A stretch of DNA of 64,000 nucleotides from CBDCYS01 sp965226245 (GTDB taxonomy: Bacteria > Acidobacteriota > Terriglobia > Bryobacterales > UBA6623), in contig CBDDCL010000015.1 in assembly GCA_965226245.1 (NCBI GenBank), positions 5,456,001 to 5,520,000 on the forward strand, read 5' to 3'. Shown here in pieces: positions 47,086 through 56,650 of the stretch. Under the pieces are notes generated by a model. That model made no database searches and was not told the origin of the DNA. It saw only the letters and a list, made by a program, of their open reading frames with translations. The translations under genes and the position numbers were made by a program. Numbering within the stretch: the stretch's first letter is position 1; each line of letters begins with the position of its first letter.

Positions 47086-48618
47086 ATGAATCGAAGGCAG
47101 TTTTTCAGAGTCGCATCACTGGGTGGACTAACGGCCGGCGCGGCCTTGACTCAGAGATTTGCCGGCCTCAAACCCGGCCCCAACCTCACCGCCGGTTTCG
47201 CGGAGCGCGATATCACGCCCGAGATCGGGATGGAGCGCCCGGGCAACTATTACAAGATCTACCACCAGCGGTTCTTCGATCCTTGCAAAGTCCGGGCCGC
47301 GGTTTTCGGCGAGGGCGGCAAGCGCGTTGCTCTGGCCGGGGTGGATGCGTTGATGGTCCGGGGAGATCTGGTGCAGGCCGCGCGCCAGGCGATCGAGCGG
47401 CGTTGCGGCATCGCGCCAGGTGCGGTGATGATCTCCGCGTCGCATTCTCATTCCTCGGGGCCGGTCGGCATGATTCAGCCGGGCGAGTACGACCACGCTT
47501 CGGAGTTCGTCCAAAAGCTGGCGTATGAGCATTCCTCGGCGGCTGATGCCGGGTATCTCGAGTTAGTGGAAAAGCAGATCGTCGCGGCGGTCTGTCAGGC
47601 CGATGCGGCCCGCGAGCCTGCACTGTGCGGTTTCGGTTCGGGCCGCGAAGATCAGGTCGCTTTCAATCGCCGCTTCCGAATGAAAAACGGGCTGACTTAC
47701 ACCCACCCCCGGCAAGGGAATCCGAATATCGCCGGGGTCGCCGGACCGATTGATCCTGAAGTCGGCGTCGTCGGCGCGTGGGACAACAGCGGACGCCTGC
47801 TGGGCTGCATCGTCAACTTCGCCTGTCATGGAACGGCAAGCCCAAACGGCATCTCCGCCAACTGGATCTTTTACATGGAAAGGGTGATCCGCGGAGCGTT
47901 CGGTCCCGGCGTTATTGTCGTGTTCCTGCCCGGCGCCAATGGCGACGTCACGCAGGTGGACAACGTGAGTCCCTACCAGCGTCCGGGCGGGGCCGAGGCG
48001 TCCCGATTCGTCGGCGGACGCATCGGAGCCGAGGCTGTCAAGACCTTGCTTTCGATGCACCCTGGAGCCTTTTCGCCGCTGGACCATCGCGCCAAGGTGC
48101 TCAACATCCCCCGGCGTCGCCCCAGCCCGGAGCGGGTCAAGCAAAGCTACGAGATTGCCCGTCAGGACCCGCAACAAGCCGGCCGCACCGAATGGGCTTT
48201 CGCCAAGGAAATCGTGCTGCTCGATGCGCTTTTGAAGACCCAAGCGGTGGCGGAGGTCGAGATCCAGGCGATTCAGGTCGGGCCCTCAGTTTTTCTGTCG
48301 AACCCGGCGGAATATTTCGTCCAGTATGGACTCGACATCAAGGCGGCCAGCCCCTTCCCGCTGACCTTTCCGGTAGAGCTGGCCAACGGCTGCGTGGGTT
48401 ATGTGCCTACCGCAGAAGCGTTTGGGCCGCATGGAGGCGGATACGAAACCCGCCTGACGAGCTATAGCAACCTGGAGATCAGCGCCGGACGCCGCATGGC
48501 GGATACGGCGATCGAACTCGCCCGGGCCATGAGTCCCGGCAAAATGCCCCAGCCTCCCGGCCACCCGCCGTTCAGCGGACCATGGTCTTACGGCGCTGTC
48601 CCGCCGGAGCTGAAATAG
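47086..48618 (+). CDS. Tat-exported neutral/alkaline ceramidase-like protein
   Basis: The 510-aa product begins with a twin-arginine signal (MNRRQFFRVASLGGLTAGAA). It then matches the neutral/alkaline non-lysosomal ceramidase N-terminal family: TAGFAERDITPEIG, SASHSHSSGPVGM (metal-site histidines), NFACHGTA and LPGANGDVTQVD. Relatives hydrolyse ceramides, and many bacterial family members have no proven substrate. It is shorter than full ceramidases (about 650-700 aa), without the C-terminal Ig-like domain. AGGAGG before the ATG at 47086 supports the start. It stands alone. Confidence 0.88.
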   Translation: MNRRQFFRVASLGGLTAGAALTQRFAGLKPGPNLTAGFAERDITPEIGMERPGNYYKIYHQRFFDPCKVRAAVFGEGGKRVALAGVDALMVRGDLVQAARQAIERRCGIAPGAVMISASHSHSSGPVGMIQPGEYDHASEFVQKLAYEHSSAADAGYLELVEKQIVAAVCQADAAREPALCGFGSGREDQVAFNRRFRMKNGLTYTHPRQGNPNIAGVAGPIDPEVGVVGAWDNSGRLLGCIVNFACHGTASPNGISANWIFYMERVIRGAFGPGVIVVFLPGANGDVTQVDNVSPYQRPGGAEASRFVGGRIGAEAVKTLLSMHPGAFSPLDHRAKVLNIPRRRPSPERVKQSYEIARQDPQQAGRTEWAFAKEIVLLDALLKTQAVAEVEIQAIQVGPSVFLSNPAEYFVQYGLDIKAASPFPLTFPVELANGCVGYVPTAEAFGPHGGGYETRLTSYSNLEISAGRRMADTAIELARAMSPGKMPQPPGHPPFSGPWSYGAVPPELK

Positions 48619-48642
48619 ACACCGAGTGCTGCTCAACATTGT

Positions 48643-50224
48643 TGTTGTAACCCAATGATAATGTCCCCTTGCGCGCACAATAGAAATGTCCCCTAATCTG
48701 AGGCTCCGAAGGAGGAGCCGAGATTGGAAAGGACATCGATGAGTGCAAAGGAAGTGAGGCGCGGCGAAGTGCTGAGCCGAGTGAAACGAGGCGAACTGAA
48801 ATTGACCGAGGCGGCCGAGCTGCTGGACGTCAGCTACCGCCAGGCGAAGCGTCTCAAGAAGCGTTACGGCGAGGGGGGGGAGCAAAGCTCTCGTGCATGG
48901 CAACGTCGGGCGCGCTTCGAACCGAGCCGATGACAAGCGACGCGAGCAGGTTCTCGAGTTGGTGCGCGAGAACTATTCGGGCGAGCCGCACGAGCGCTTT
49001 GGGCCGACGCTGGCGTCGGAACATCTGGCGGCCGATCACAGTCTCGAAGTGCCGCCCGAAACCTTGCGGCGTTGGATGCTCGCCGCGGGTCTGTGGAGCC
49101 GGAGCCGCAAGCGCCAGGCGCATCGCCAGCGGCGGCAGCGCAAAGCGCACTTCGGCGAGCTGATTCAACTCGACGGCTCGCACCACGACTGGCTCGAAGG
49201 ACGCGGCCCGAAAGGCTGCATGATGAACTTCGTCGACGATGCGACCGGCCGGGCGTTGTGCCGTTTCTCCAGCGAGGAAACGACTTGGGCGGCGGCCGAT
49301 CTGCTCCAAGCCTGGGTGCGTCAATACGGCGTTCCGAAGGCGTTGTATTGCGACTGGAAGAACGTCTACCAGCGCCAGCCGACGTCGCGCGAAGCGCTCG
49401 AAGGCATCGAGCCCCAGACGCAGTTCGGACGCATGTGCGCCAAGCTCGGCATTGGTATCATCGCCGCTTCGTCGCCGCAAGCGAAGGGCCGCGTGGAACG
49501 CCATCACGGCACGCATCAAGACCGCCTGATCAAGAAGATGCGGCTCCAAGGCATTGCCGATTACGAGGCGGCGAACCGCTATCTCGACGAGCAGTATCTG
49601 GACGAACACAACGCCAAGTTTACCTGCGAAGCAGCGGCGGGAGCGGACTTTCACCAACCTCTATCGAAGCGCCTGGACTTGAAGTGGGTGTTTTGCTTGG
49701 AGGCCGAGCGGGTGGTCTCCAACGACCTGGTGGTACGTTTCGAGAACCGTTTTTTGCAGTTGAAACCGCAGCGCAATCAGGCTCTGGGAGCGGGCGCGAG
49801 AGTCACCGTGCAGCAAGCGCGAGAGGCCGAGTTGCAAGTGGTCTACGAAGGCCGCGCGGTAGCTTTTGAAGAGATCGCCCGGCCGCAGCCGAAGCCGCGC
49901 CCAGAGCCGAAACAACGAGCGGTTCCGCGGCGGTCCAAGCCGGCCGCGGACCACCCCTGGCGTAAGTCACTGCGTTCGAAAAAGCGCGCGGCGACGACAT
50001 AAAAAGGCAGGGCTGTGGAAATGACGGGCCGGATGGAAAGCGTGGAAAACCTCGGCGAACAGCGAAGAGGGTTCGCATCACAACGACCGGTTTCCCACCC
50101 TTCCCACCGTCCCTTGGAAATCGCTAAAGCGATTCCCACATTCCCACAGCCCCGACGACAACGATTCTCTCTTACAAACTTACAAACAACAAACCCAAGG
50201 GGACATTTCTATTGTGCTACAACA
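48643..50224 (+). mobile_element. ISNCY-like insertion sequence
   Basis: The ends share TGTTGTA.C.CAAT.A.AATG TCCCC as inverted repeats (48643-48668 on the left, 50199-50224 on the right), and a second CACAATAGAAATGTCCCC copy sits just inside the left end. A single interrupted transposase is encoded. It starts 25 bp after the ceramidase-like gene and marks the left edge of the accessory region. A target duplication is not clear. Confidence 0.75.
48739..50002 (+). pseudogene. ISNCY (IS1202-like) transposase, frameshifted in a G-run
   Basis: The first frame (from 48739, SAKEVRRGEVLSRVKRGELK) is a helix-turn-helix. The second frame (to 50002) carries the DDE integrase core (HFGELIQLDGSHHDW, MNFVDDATGRAL, QAKGRVERHHGTHQDR). 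They join in a run of eight Gs at about 48871-48878. Shifting there gives KALVHGNVGRASN, the normal family sequence. It could be a disabling slip or a programmed frameshift. Otherwise the gene is full length. Confidence 0.75.
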
Positions 50225-50431
50225 TGCGCAGGGCCCCGCCTTGACGCAAGCTCGTCCGTGCGTCTACAATTTCTCCAGTCTGCCTCTCCTCCTAGTTTAA
50301 ATCTGTCGCCTGCCATCGCGACCTTCCGAGAAGTTAGGTACCACGAAGCGTAACACCGTCTTCACGAAAGGCGGGACTCGCCTGTGTCCCGCCCGGCTGT
50401 GAGGAGTGCAGTCAGAAAGGTTGTGTTCTAG

Positions 50432-51211
50432 ATGGGTCATACCCGATTAGGCAGTCTGCCTCGTACTCGAAGGTGGCAACAAGTTATCACACTGATTGCC
50501 GAGGGGGCGTCCGCACCCGAAATAGCATCTGCCACTCTCCGAGCTGCGGAGAAGGGCTTTGACGAAGCTGCGGACGACCACGCGATGGTGAGATCGTTCT
50601 GGCTTCTGACCCAGCTACCTCTTTCGGCCCGCCGTGAAAATTTCGCTGAAGCCCTCCGTCAGGTCGGGCTGGAGGTGTCTGACCAACCGACGCTTATGGA
50701 GGTGGCCGGTGCTTTTTCGGAGGTTGTTGACTCTAGCACCCGGCGGCACGGAAGGCGTACAGACGTCGGAGAGATGGCTCAGCTTGCGGCGGTCGGCAGC
50801 TTGACCAAGCTTGTGGGGCAGAGGATACCGGACCTGTTTGAAAGCACTCCGACCGACGTTCGACGTGCCTTGAGGGGATTTGCTACCGAGAAAAACTTCT
50901 CTTTACTCACCCGCGACTTTTTCTCTCACTTCACAGAACGGTATCTAAAGTACTTCGTCAGCAAGGAGTCGTCCAATCATGTGGGTGCTGGCCGGACCTT
51001 CAAGGATATTCACGAGCATTCTTTGTTTTCAAAAGCACTAGCAACTCATTGTTGGCAGGCGTCTCGGATTATTCGAGAGTTCGCTGCGGAATGGTATTCG
51101 AAGGCGAATTTCGAAGGGGGCATCACACCTCAAAAGGCGGCGGGATTTGTTCACGTAGCTCTGCAAAAAATCAGAGAGGAATTGCAGAGGGGGTCGATCG
51201 CCGGTGGATAA
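50432..51211 (+). CDS. Protein of unknown function, partner of QueC-like protein
   Basis: This 259-aa, mostly helical, soluble protein begins MGHTRLGSLPRTRRWQQVI. Blocks that look conserved are SFWLLTQLPLSAR (about residues 53-65), DVGEMAQLAAVGSL (about 111-124), YFVSKESSNHVGAGRTF (about 173-189) and FAAEWYSK. I do not recognise a named family. The QueC-like gene overlaps its end by 8 bp, so the two are translationally coupled. It shows no signal peptide or membrane helix. The context, a mobile island with QueC-like partner, suggests a defence or DNA-related role, but this is inference only. Confidence 0.8.
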   Translation: MGHTRLGSLPRTRRWQQVITLIAEGASAPEIASATLRAAEKGFDEAADDHAMVRSFWLLTQLPLSARRENFAEALRQVGLEVSDQPTLMEVAGAFSEVVDSSTRRHGRRTDVGEMAQLAAVGSLTKLVGQRIPDLFESTPTDVRRALRGFATEKNFSLLTRDFFSHFTERYLKYFVSKESSNHVGAGRTFKDIHEHSLFSKALATHCWQASRIIREFAAEWYSKANFEGGITPQKAAGFVHVALQKIREELQRGSIAGG

Positions 51212-52585
51212 CGAACGGGTCATCCTCTGTGGCGAAGCCCATACGTACCCCCTTCGATGGCACAGAGAACCCATCCATTTGGACCTGTCAGAAGACAAAG
51301 GGAATGTGAATCTCAAAATCTGGAACATCAGTGACAAGCTTGTTGCTCCCATCCCTGACCTCTTCACGGATCTAGTTGAAATCGCCACCTACGTTTACTG
51401 TGCCGATCAAGCAGTCACCCGGGGAGGAAAGGCGATGCCGGTCTACGGTGAGAAATGGCCGCGGTCGTTTGAGTTCTTTATTCCCGTCCGCGAGCTGGAG
51501 GTTTGGTCATTCGATGACGTGAAGGAAGCATTGGCACGCGCGCTCTCGTTCTTATCAGACGATGAATACCTTTTTCACTTCAGCAAGTTGGATGATCCTC
51601 CCCCGTTCCAACTATACCTGGAATTGAACTCCTCAGATTCCTCGACCTCGACCACAAGCGTTGAAGAAGTGGTACTTTTCTCGGGTGGACTTGACTCTCT
51701 TGGCGGTGCCGTCCAGGAAACGCTAATCGACGGTCGCCGCATTGCTTTGGTGAGTCACACATCCGTCCCCAAGATCGACACGTACCAAGAAGATCTGGTG
51801 AAGGGTCTTTTGAGCCACGCTTCAGCGAACGCAGCGTTCCACATACCGGTGTGGGTGTCTAAAAATAAGACCCTAAGCAAAGAATACACCCAACGAACTC
51901 GATCCTTCCTTTACGCGTCGCTCGCGGCAACTGTCGCTCAGAGTACAGTTTGAAGGGAATTCGCTTCTATGAAAACGGAATTACCGCTATCAACTTGCCA
52001 ATCTGCGAGCAGGTCGTCGGGGCACGCGCTTCGCGGACAACCCATCCACAGGTTCTCGAGGGGTTCGCCCGCCTCATTGGCTTGCTTACCGAACGAGGGT
52101 TTAGCGTGGAGAACCCGTTCATTTGGAAAACGAAGGCCGCGGTGATCGATCTAATCGGCGACGCTGGCTGTGCGGACCTGATAGCGCGGACCAGAAGCTG
52201 CTCGCACACCATTCAATCAACGAAGTTACACCCCCACTGTGGCAGGTGTTCGCAATGCATCGGGCGACGCTTTGGATCCCTGGCCAGCCGGTATGCCGAC
52301 TTCGATCCTGCTGAGGCCTGTAAGGTGGACCTGCTCACAGGTGAGCGCTTACCTGGAGAAGACCGGACGTTACTGGAATCCTGCGCGAAAACGGCACTCG
52401 AGATTGGCGAGATGAATAGCATCGAATTCTTTTCTCGATTTGGCGAAGCCACTAGAGTATTGCGTTACCTTGATGGCCCGGCACACGAGACAGCCTCGAA
52501 GCTGCTCGATCTCAATAAGAGACATGCGGACCAGGTAGCAACCGTGATCGACAACGGAAGAGATATAACCAAAAGTTGTGGATGA
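51204..52585 (+). pseudogene. QueC-like PP-loop protein, frameshifted
   Basis: The N-terminal frame (51204-51953) has a beta-rich unique region, then the PP-loop ATPase motif VVLFSGGLDSLGGA (about residues 156-169). The second frame (51950-52585) continues as GIRFYENGITAINLP, WKTKAAVIDLI and a zinc site with Cys in SCSHTIQ and HCGRCSQCIGRR, as in QueC. One inserted base at about 51948 would restore a single frame. QueC makes 7-cyano-7-deazaguanine, and QueC-like proteins also occur in defence systems such as QatABCD and type IV CBASS. The GTG at 51204 overlaps the preceding gene. Confidence 0.8.
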
Positions 52586-52666
52586 GCGGCTGAGGGAAGG
52601 TGGCGTATCCTGACGGTTGAGGAATCAACTCAATCGTTTCCTGGAAAGGAACAAGGAGGATACGCC

Positions 52667-52891
52667 ATGAGTCAGTGTGAAGCTGCTGAGAGCAGCAGTC
52701 AAGTCAACCCCCAAGTCATTGATGGAAAGAAACCCTCGCCCTGGGATGAAGTGCAGCGCCTACATCGAAGCGCATCAGCACAAAGCCGGCGAGGACGGCC
52801 GGACTATGTCCAAGATGTTGGCACGAGTCAACTGGAAATACCCCAGTTACCTGGAATTGAACTCCTCAAGGCGAATTCCTCGAATCGTTAG
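52667..52891 (+). pseudogene. Partial IS256 transposase copy
   Basis: It begins MSQCEAAESSSQVNPQVIDG, identical to the full transposase. An internal deletion and a frame change follow after about residue 30. It ends in a stretch that contains a 21-bp match to the QueC-like gene (52848-52868 with 51615-51635). It cannot be functional. Confidence 0.85.
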
Positions 52892-52921
52892 ACTCCTGGA
52901 AAGGAACAAGGAGGATACGCC

Positions 52922-54196
52922 ATGAGTCAGTGTGAAGCTGCTGAGAGCAGCAGTCAAGTCAACCCCCAAGTCATTGATGGAAAGAAACCCTCGCCCTGGG
53001 ATGAAGTGCTGCGCCAAGGAGCACGCCAGATGCTCGTCAAGGCCGTGGAAGCCGAAGTGAGCGCCTACATCGAAGCGCATCAGCACAAAGCCGGCGAGGA
53101 CGGCCGGCGGCTGGTGGTGCGCAACGGTCACGCCCGCGAGCGCACCATCGTCAGCGGCGCGGGTCAGCTCAAGATCCGGGCCCCGCGGGTCGACGATCGC
53201 CGAGTCGATGAGCGGGGCCAACGCTTCCGTTTCACTTCCGAGATCCTGCCGCCGTACCTGCGGCGCACGAAAAGCGTCCAAGAACTGATCCCCTGGTTGT
53301 ACCTGAAAGGGATCTCGACGGGCGATTTCAGCGAGGCGCTGGAGGCCTTGCGGGGGCCTGACGCTCCGGGCCTGTCGGCGACGACGGTGGTGCGTCTCAA
53401 AGAAGTCTGGCGGCGCGAGTACGAGGCTTGGTCGAAGCGGGATCTGAGCGGCCAGCGGTTTGTTTACATTTGGGCCGACGGCATCTACTCGAACGTCCGT
53501 CTGGACGATGAACGGCAGTGTTTGCTGGTTGTGATGGGCGCGCTCGAAGACGGCCGCAAGCAGCTGCTGGCGGTGCACGACGGCTTTCGCGAAAGCGAGC
53601 TGTCGTGGCGGGAGTTGCTCGAGGACTTGAAACGGCAGGGGCTCGAGTTGCCGCCGAAGTTGGCGGTGGGCGACGGCGCGAGGGGCTTCTGGGCGGCCTT
53701 GCGCAAGGTCTATGCAGCGACCCGGGAGCAGCGTTGCTGGCTGCACAAGACGGCCAACGTGCTCCATAAGCTGCCGCGGAGCATGCAGGGCAAAGCCAAG
53801 CAGGCGCTGCGCGACATCTATCTTGCCGAGAGCCGGCAGACGGCGGAGGACGAGCTGGACTGTTTCAAGAACTTATATGAAAAGAAGTTTCCCAAAGCGG
53901 TCGAGTGCCTGGACAAAGACCGCCAAGTGCTGCTGGCTTTTTACGACTTTCCGGCCGAGCACTGGGGGCACTTGCGGACGACGAACCCGATCGAGTCCAC
54001 CTTTGCGACGGTGCGATTGCGGCAACGGCGAACGAAGGGGTGCGGCAGCCGGGAAGCGTCGTTGACGATGGTCTTCATGCTGGCCCGCCAGGCCGAGCGC
54101 CACTGGCGGCGCCTGAACGGTTCAGAAGTGATTGTGCATGTCTTAAATGGAAAGGAATTCAAGGACGGTTTGATGGTTCAGGAGAACGCCGCCTGA
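52922..54196 (+). CDS. IS256-family transposase
   Basis: The complete 424-aa mutator-type transposase has FVYIWADGIYSNVRL (first Asp), AVGDGARGFWAALR (second Asp) and TTNPIESTFATVRLR (Glu) as the DDE triad, and CWLHKTANVLHKLP between them. It is intact. AAGGAGG upstream of the ATG at 52922 is a strong ribosome-binding site. The same site precedes the truncated copy. Confidence 0.93.
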   Translation: MSQCEAAESSSQVNPQVIDGKKPSPWDEVLRQGARQMLVKAVEAEVSAYIEAHQHKAGEDGRRLVVRNGHARERTIVSGAGQLKIRAPRVDDRRVDERGQRFRFTSEILPPYLRRTKSVQELIPWLYLKGISTGDFSEALEALRGPDAPGLSATTVVRLKEVWRREYEAWSKRDLSGQRFVYIWADGIYSNVRLDDERQCLLVVMGALEDGRKQLLAVHDGFRESELSWRELLEDLKRQGLELPPKLAVGDGARGFWAALRKVYAATREQRCWLHKTANVLHKLPRSMQGKAKQALRDIYLAESRQTAEDELDCFKNLYEKKFPKAVECLDKDRQVLLAFYDFPAEHWGHLRTTNPIESTFATVRLRQRRTKGCGSREASLTMVFMLARQAERHWRRLNGSEVIVHVLNGKEFKDGLMVQENAA

Positions 54197-54424
54197 CCTC
54201 GCCCATCCACAACATTTGACAATATCTCCAACGGAATCGCTGACCATGCCACAGAGATGCGGGAGGGGAAACTGCCCGACTCGTGCCTGATTGTTCTTGC
54301 AGTGCATGAACCGTACAGATCAGCTCCCCCAGTGCAGGTACCCATCACTGAGCCTACGTTCATGAAGGACGGTGAGAAGTGGGCAGTGTCATTCGAGGGC
54401 GAGACCATTTACCTCAACGACGAG

Positions 54425-55841
54425 AAATGGGGTATTTAGTTGACTCCAGTAGCCACAATATGTTGTGGTTGGGGGCATGAAGGAGGACTACCCCCGAAAC
54501 CTCGTCGAGTTGGAAGCTCGATTCTCGACCGAGGAGGCGTGCCGGGAGTACCTGCTGAAGCTGCGCTGGCCGGAGGGGTTCGTGTGCCCGCGCTGTGGGA
54601 TCCAGTCCTCATGGGCCAGCAAACGCAATCTGCTGCTCTGCGCCGACTGCGGTTACCAGGCCTCGGTGACGGCGGGCACGATTTTCCAGGACACCCGCAA
54701 GCCCTTGACGTTGTGGTTCCGGGCGGCTTGGTGGGTGACAACGCAAAAAGGCGGGGCCAGCGCGCTGGAGTTGCAGCGGGTCTTGGGTTTGGGTAGCTAT
54801 GTAACCGCCTGGACCTGGCTGCACAAGTTCCGCCGCGCCATGGTGCGCCCCGGTCGCAATCGGCTGGTCGGCCGGGTGGAGGTGGACGAAACGTATGTGG
54901 GCGGAGTCGAAGAGGGCGTCCGAGGTCGCGAAATGGTTGGCAAAGCGTTAGTTGCGGTTGCTGCCGAGGAGGATGGGCGCGGTATGGGTCGCATCCGGCT
55001 CCGTCGGATCGCGGATGCCTCAGCGGCGAGCTTGGAAGCCTTTGTCGAAGAAGCTATCCAACCTGGCAGCCTCGTGCACACCGACGGCTGGGAAGGCTAT
55101 GCGGGATTGGAGAACGATACCGCCATGACGATGGGTGCTGCCCGCCAGGGAGCGGTGGCGGACGAAATCGTGTCGCATGTCGTAAATGTGGGCGGAGTCG
55201 AAGAGGGCGTCCGAGGTCGCGAAATGGTTGGCAAAGCGTTAGTTGCGGTTGCTGCCGAGGAGGATGGGACTCCGCAATATGTATGGGTCGCTACCCCCGA
55301 AACCTCGTCGAGTTGGAATCCGGCTCCGTCGGATCGCGGATGCCTCAGCGGCGAGCTTGGAAGCCTTTGTCGAAGAAGCTATCCAACCTGGCAGCCTCGT
55401 GCACACCGACGGCTGGGAAGGCTATGCGGGATTGGAGAACAAAGGATCCAACCTGGCAGCCTCGTGCACACCGACGGCTGGGAAGGCTATGCGGGATTGG
55501 AGAACAAAGGATACCGCCATGAAGTCACCGTGCTGCGCGGGAAGCGGCAATCGGCGAGTAAGCTGCTGCCGAGAGTCCATCGTGTCGCCTCTCTGCTAAA
55601 GCGCTGGCTGTTGGGGACCCACCAGGGGGCTGTCAGTCACGAGTATTTGGACTACTACCTGGACGAGTTCACGTTCCGCTTCAACCGGCGGACCTCACGG
55701 TCGCGCGGCAAACTTTTCTATCGCCTCCTCCAGCAGGCGGTCGCCGCCGACCCTGCTCCCTATAAGACAATGGTCGAGGCCACCAGGGCCGGCACCCCCA
55801 CCCCCAAGATGTAGTGGCTACTGGAGTCAACTAAATACCCC
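54425..55841 (+). mobile_element. IS1595-family insertion sequence
   Basis: The ends are inverted repeats of 30 bp: ATGGGGTATTTAGTTGACTC... on the left and its reverse complement at 55810-55841. An 8-bp direct repeat, CGACGAGA (54417-54424 and 55842-55849), flanks it, as IS1595 makes. Removing the element with one duplication rejoins a reading frame across it. The interior is rearranged. Confidence 0.88.
54477..55814 (+). pseudogene. IS1595 transposase with scrambled internal duplications
   Basis: The N-terminal zinc ribbon (CPRCGIQ and CADCGYQ) and the DDE start (GRVEVDETYVGG) are normal. The middle is then repeated: 54895-54977 equals 55185-55267, 54993-55115 equals 55318-55440, and a third 60-bp piece lies at 55446-55505. 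A 28-bp copy of the 5' coding start (54488-54515) lies at 55291-55318. The frame remains open, but some copies are read out of frame. The C-terminus (HEYLDYYLDEFTFRFNRR) is normal. It is probably inactive. Confidence 0.8.
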
Positions 55842-56488
55842 ATCGACGAGATTGGGGTCAGATACATCGCCCAGCTTCTTAGGTACTCGAACCGGCCTAT
55901 TCCAGCAGTGCAACTCCGCGCTCTCGTAAATGCTCCCGTCGGCTCACAAGAAGCGAACGTTGACATCTTAATGGAACTTCAAAACCCGGACAGCGAACTG
56001 GCAGATCCGGTGTTCGACGAAAGAACAGTCAAGCAATGTGAGCAGCGGGCGGCGGAGTTGCGGGAAAAGATCGTTGTGGCTGGAACTAGGATCAGTTCCA
56101 CCGAACTTGCGGAAGCACGGCTAGAAATCGAGGAAATTGAACAATACTTGCGGAGTTCGACGGGCGCTTGGAAGCGTCCTAGGAAATTCTCGACCCCTGA
56201 AGAGAAAAGTCGCAAGAGTATTTCAATAACCACCCGCAGGACCCTTCATAAGATTCAACTCTTGCACCAACCTCTGGCAGACCACCTGTCCAAAGCAATC
56301 AAGTTCGGTCGACAAATCGGCTACTTCCCTGACCGCGAGATCACCTGGCAACTCTGATCGCCGACAATTCAGCGTCCAGTCTGCTCCAAATCAGCTCCCA
56401 GGGCCGAGCCTGACCAGAGCAGCAAACTGGCTGACAGGCAGAGCTTTCAAACGGGAGTTTCGGAGCTCAGTGTAATCTACCTTGCGTT

Positions 56489-56546
56489 GCTACACGATTT
56501 GTAGCATCGCTACACGATTTGTAGCACTTGCTACACCCGTTGTAGC
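56489..56546 (+). promoter_or_regulatory. Three tandem palindromic operator-like repeats
   Basis: GCTACACGATTTGTAGC occurs at 56489-56505 and 56509-56525, and GCTACACCCGTTGTAGC at 56530-56546. Each is a palindrome, and the centres are 20 and 21 bp apart, two helical turns. They end about 105 bp before the primase start at 56651. This arrangement suits a cooperative repressor operator or an origin iteron for the island. The rest of 56358-56650 holds no gene. Confidence 0.65.
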
Positions 56547-56650
56547 GCTTTGGGTTGTGGGGGCCCGAATTTGATGAACCTTCGCCAGACTCACCAAAGG
56601 GCCTTCCGGAACTCGGCTGACAATAAGGCTAACTCAGGCGCTCTGGACTA

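Larger units (their letters stand above)
52575..54213 (+). mobile_element. IS256-family insertion sequence with internal partial duplication
   Basis: The terminal inverted repeats are GTTGTGGATGAGCG (52575) and the reverse complement of GTTGTGGATGGGCG (ending 54213). The 5' part is duplicated: 52641-52754 repeats at 52893-53006. The first copy then jumps 53 bp ahead within the gene at a GAAGTG repeat, and is followed by a foreign stretch. It sits at the end of the QueC-like frame. Confidence 0.85.
54218..56357 (+). pseudogene. C-terminal domain of the broken gene, split by IS1595
   Basis: Before the IS1595 the frame reads GKLPDSCLIVLAV and GEKWAVSFEGETIYLNDE. After it, starting in the duplicated target site, it reads IGVRYIAQLLRYSNRPIPA and a coiled helical end to 56357 (ISITTRRTLHKIQLL, FPDREITWQL). 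The joined sequence matches a domain often found at C-termini of regulatory or ATPase proteins (GLRYLAxLL-type core). Its frame and position suggest it was the C-terminal extension of the QueC-like protein before the IS256 insertion, but the exact junction is lost. Confidence 0.6.

Noticed and set aside
50432..52585. Assignment as QatABCD anti-phage system
   Set aside because: QatA-type ATPase and QatD (TatD-like nuclease) are not in the window, and the 259-aa protein does not read like QatB. Only the QueC-like part is shared.
56489..56546. CRISPR array
   Set aside because: Only three 17-bp units with 3-4 bp between them, no spacers of normal length and no cas genes.
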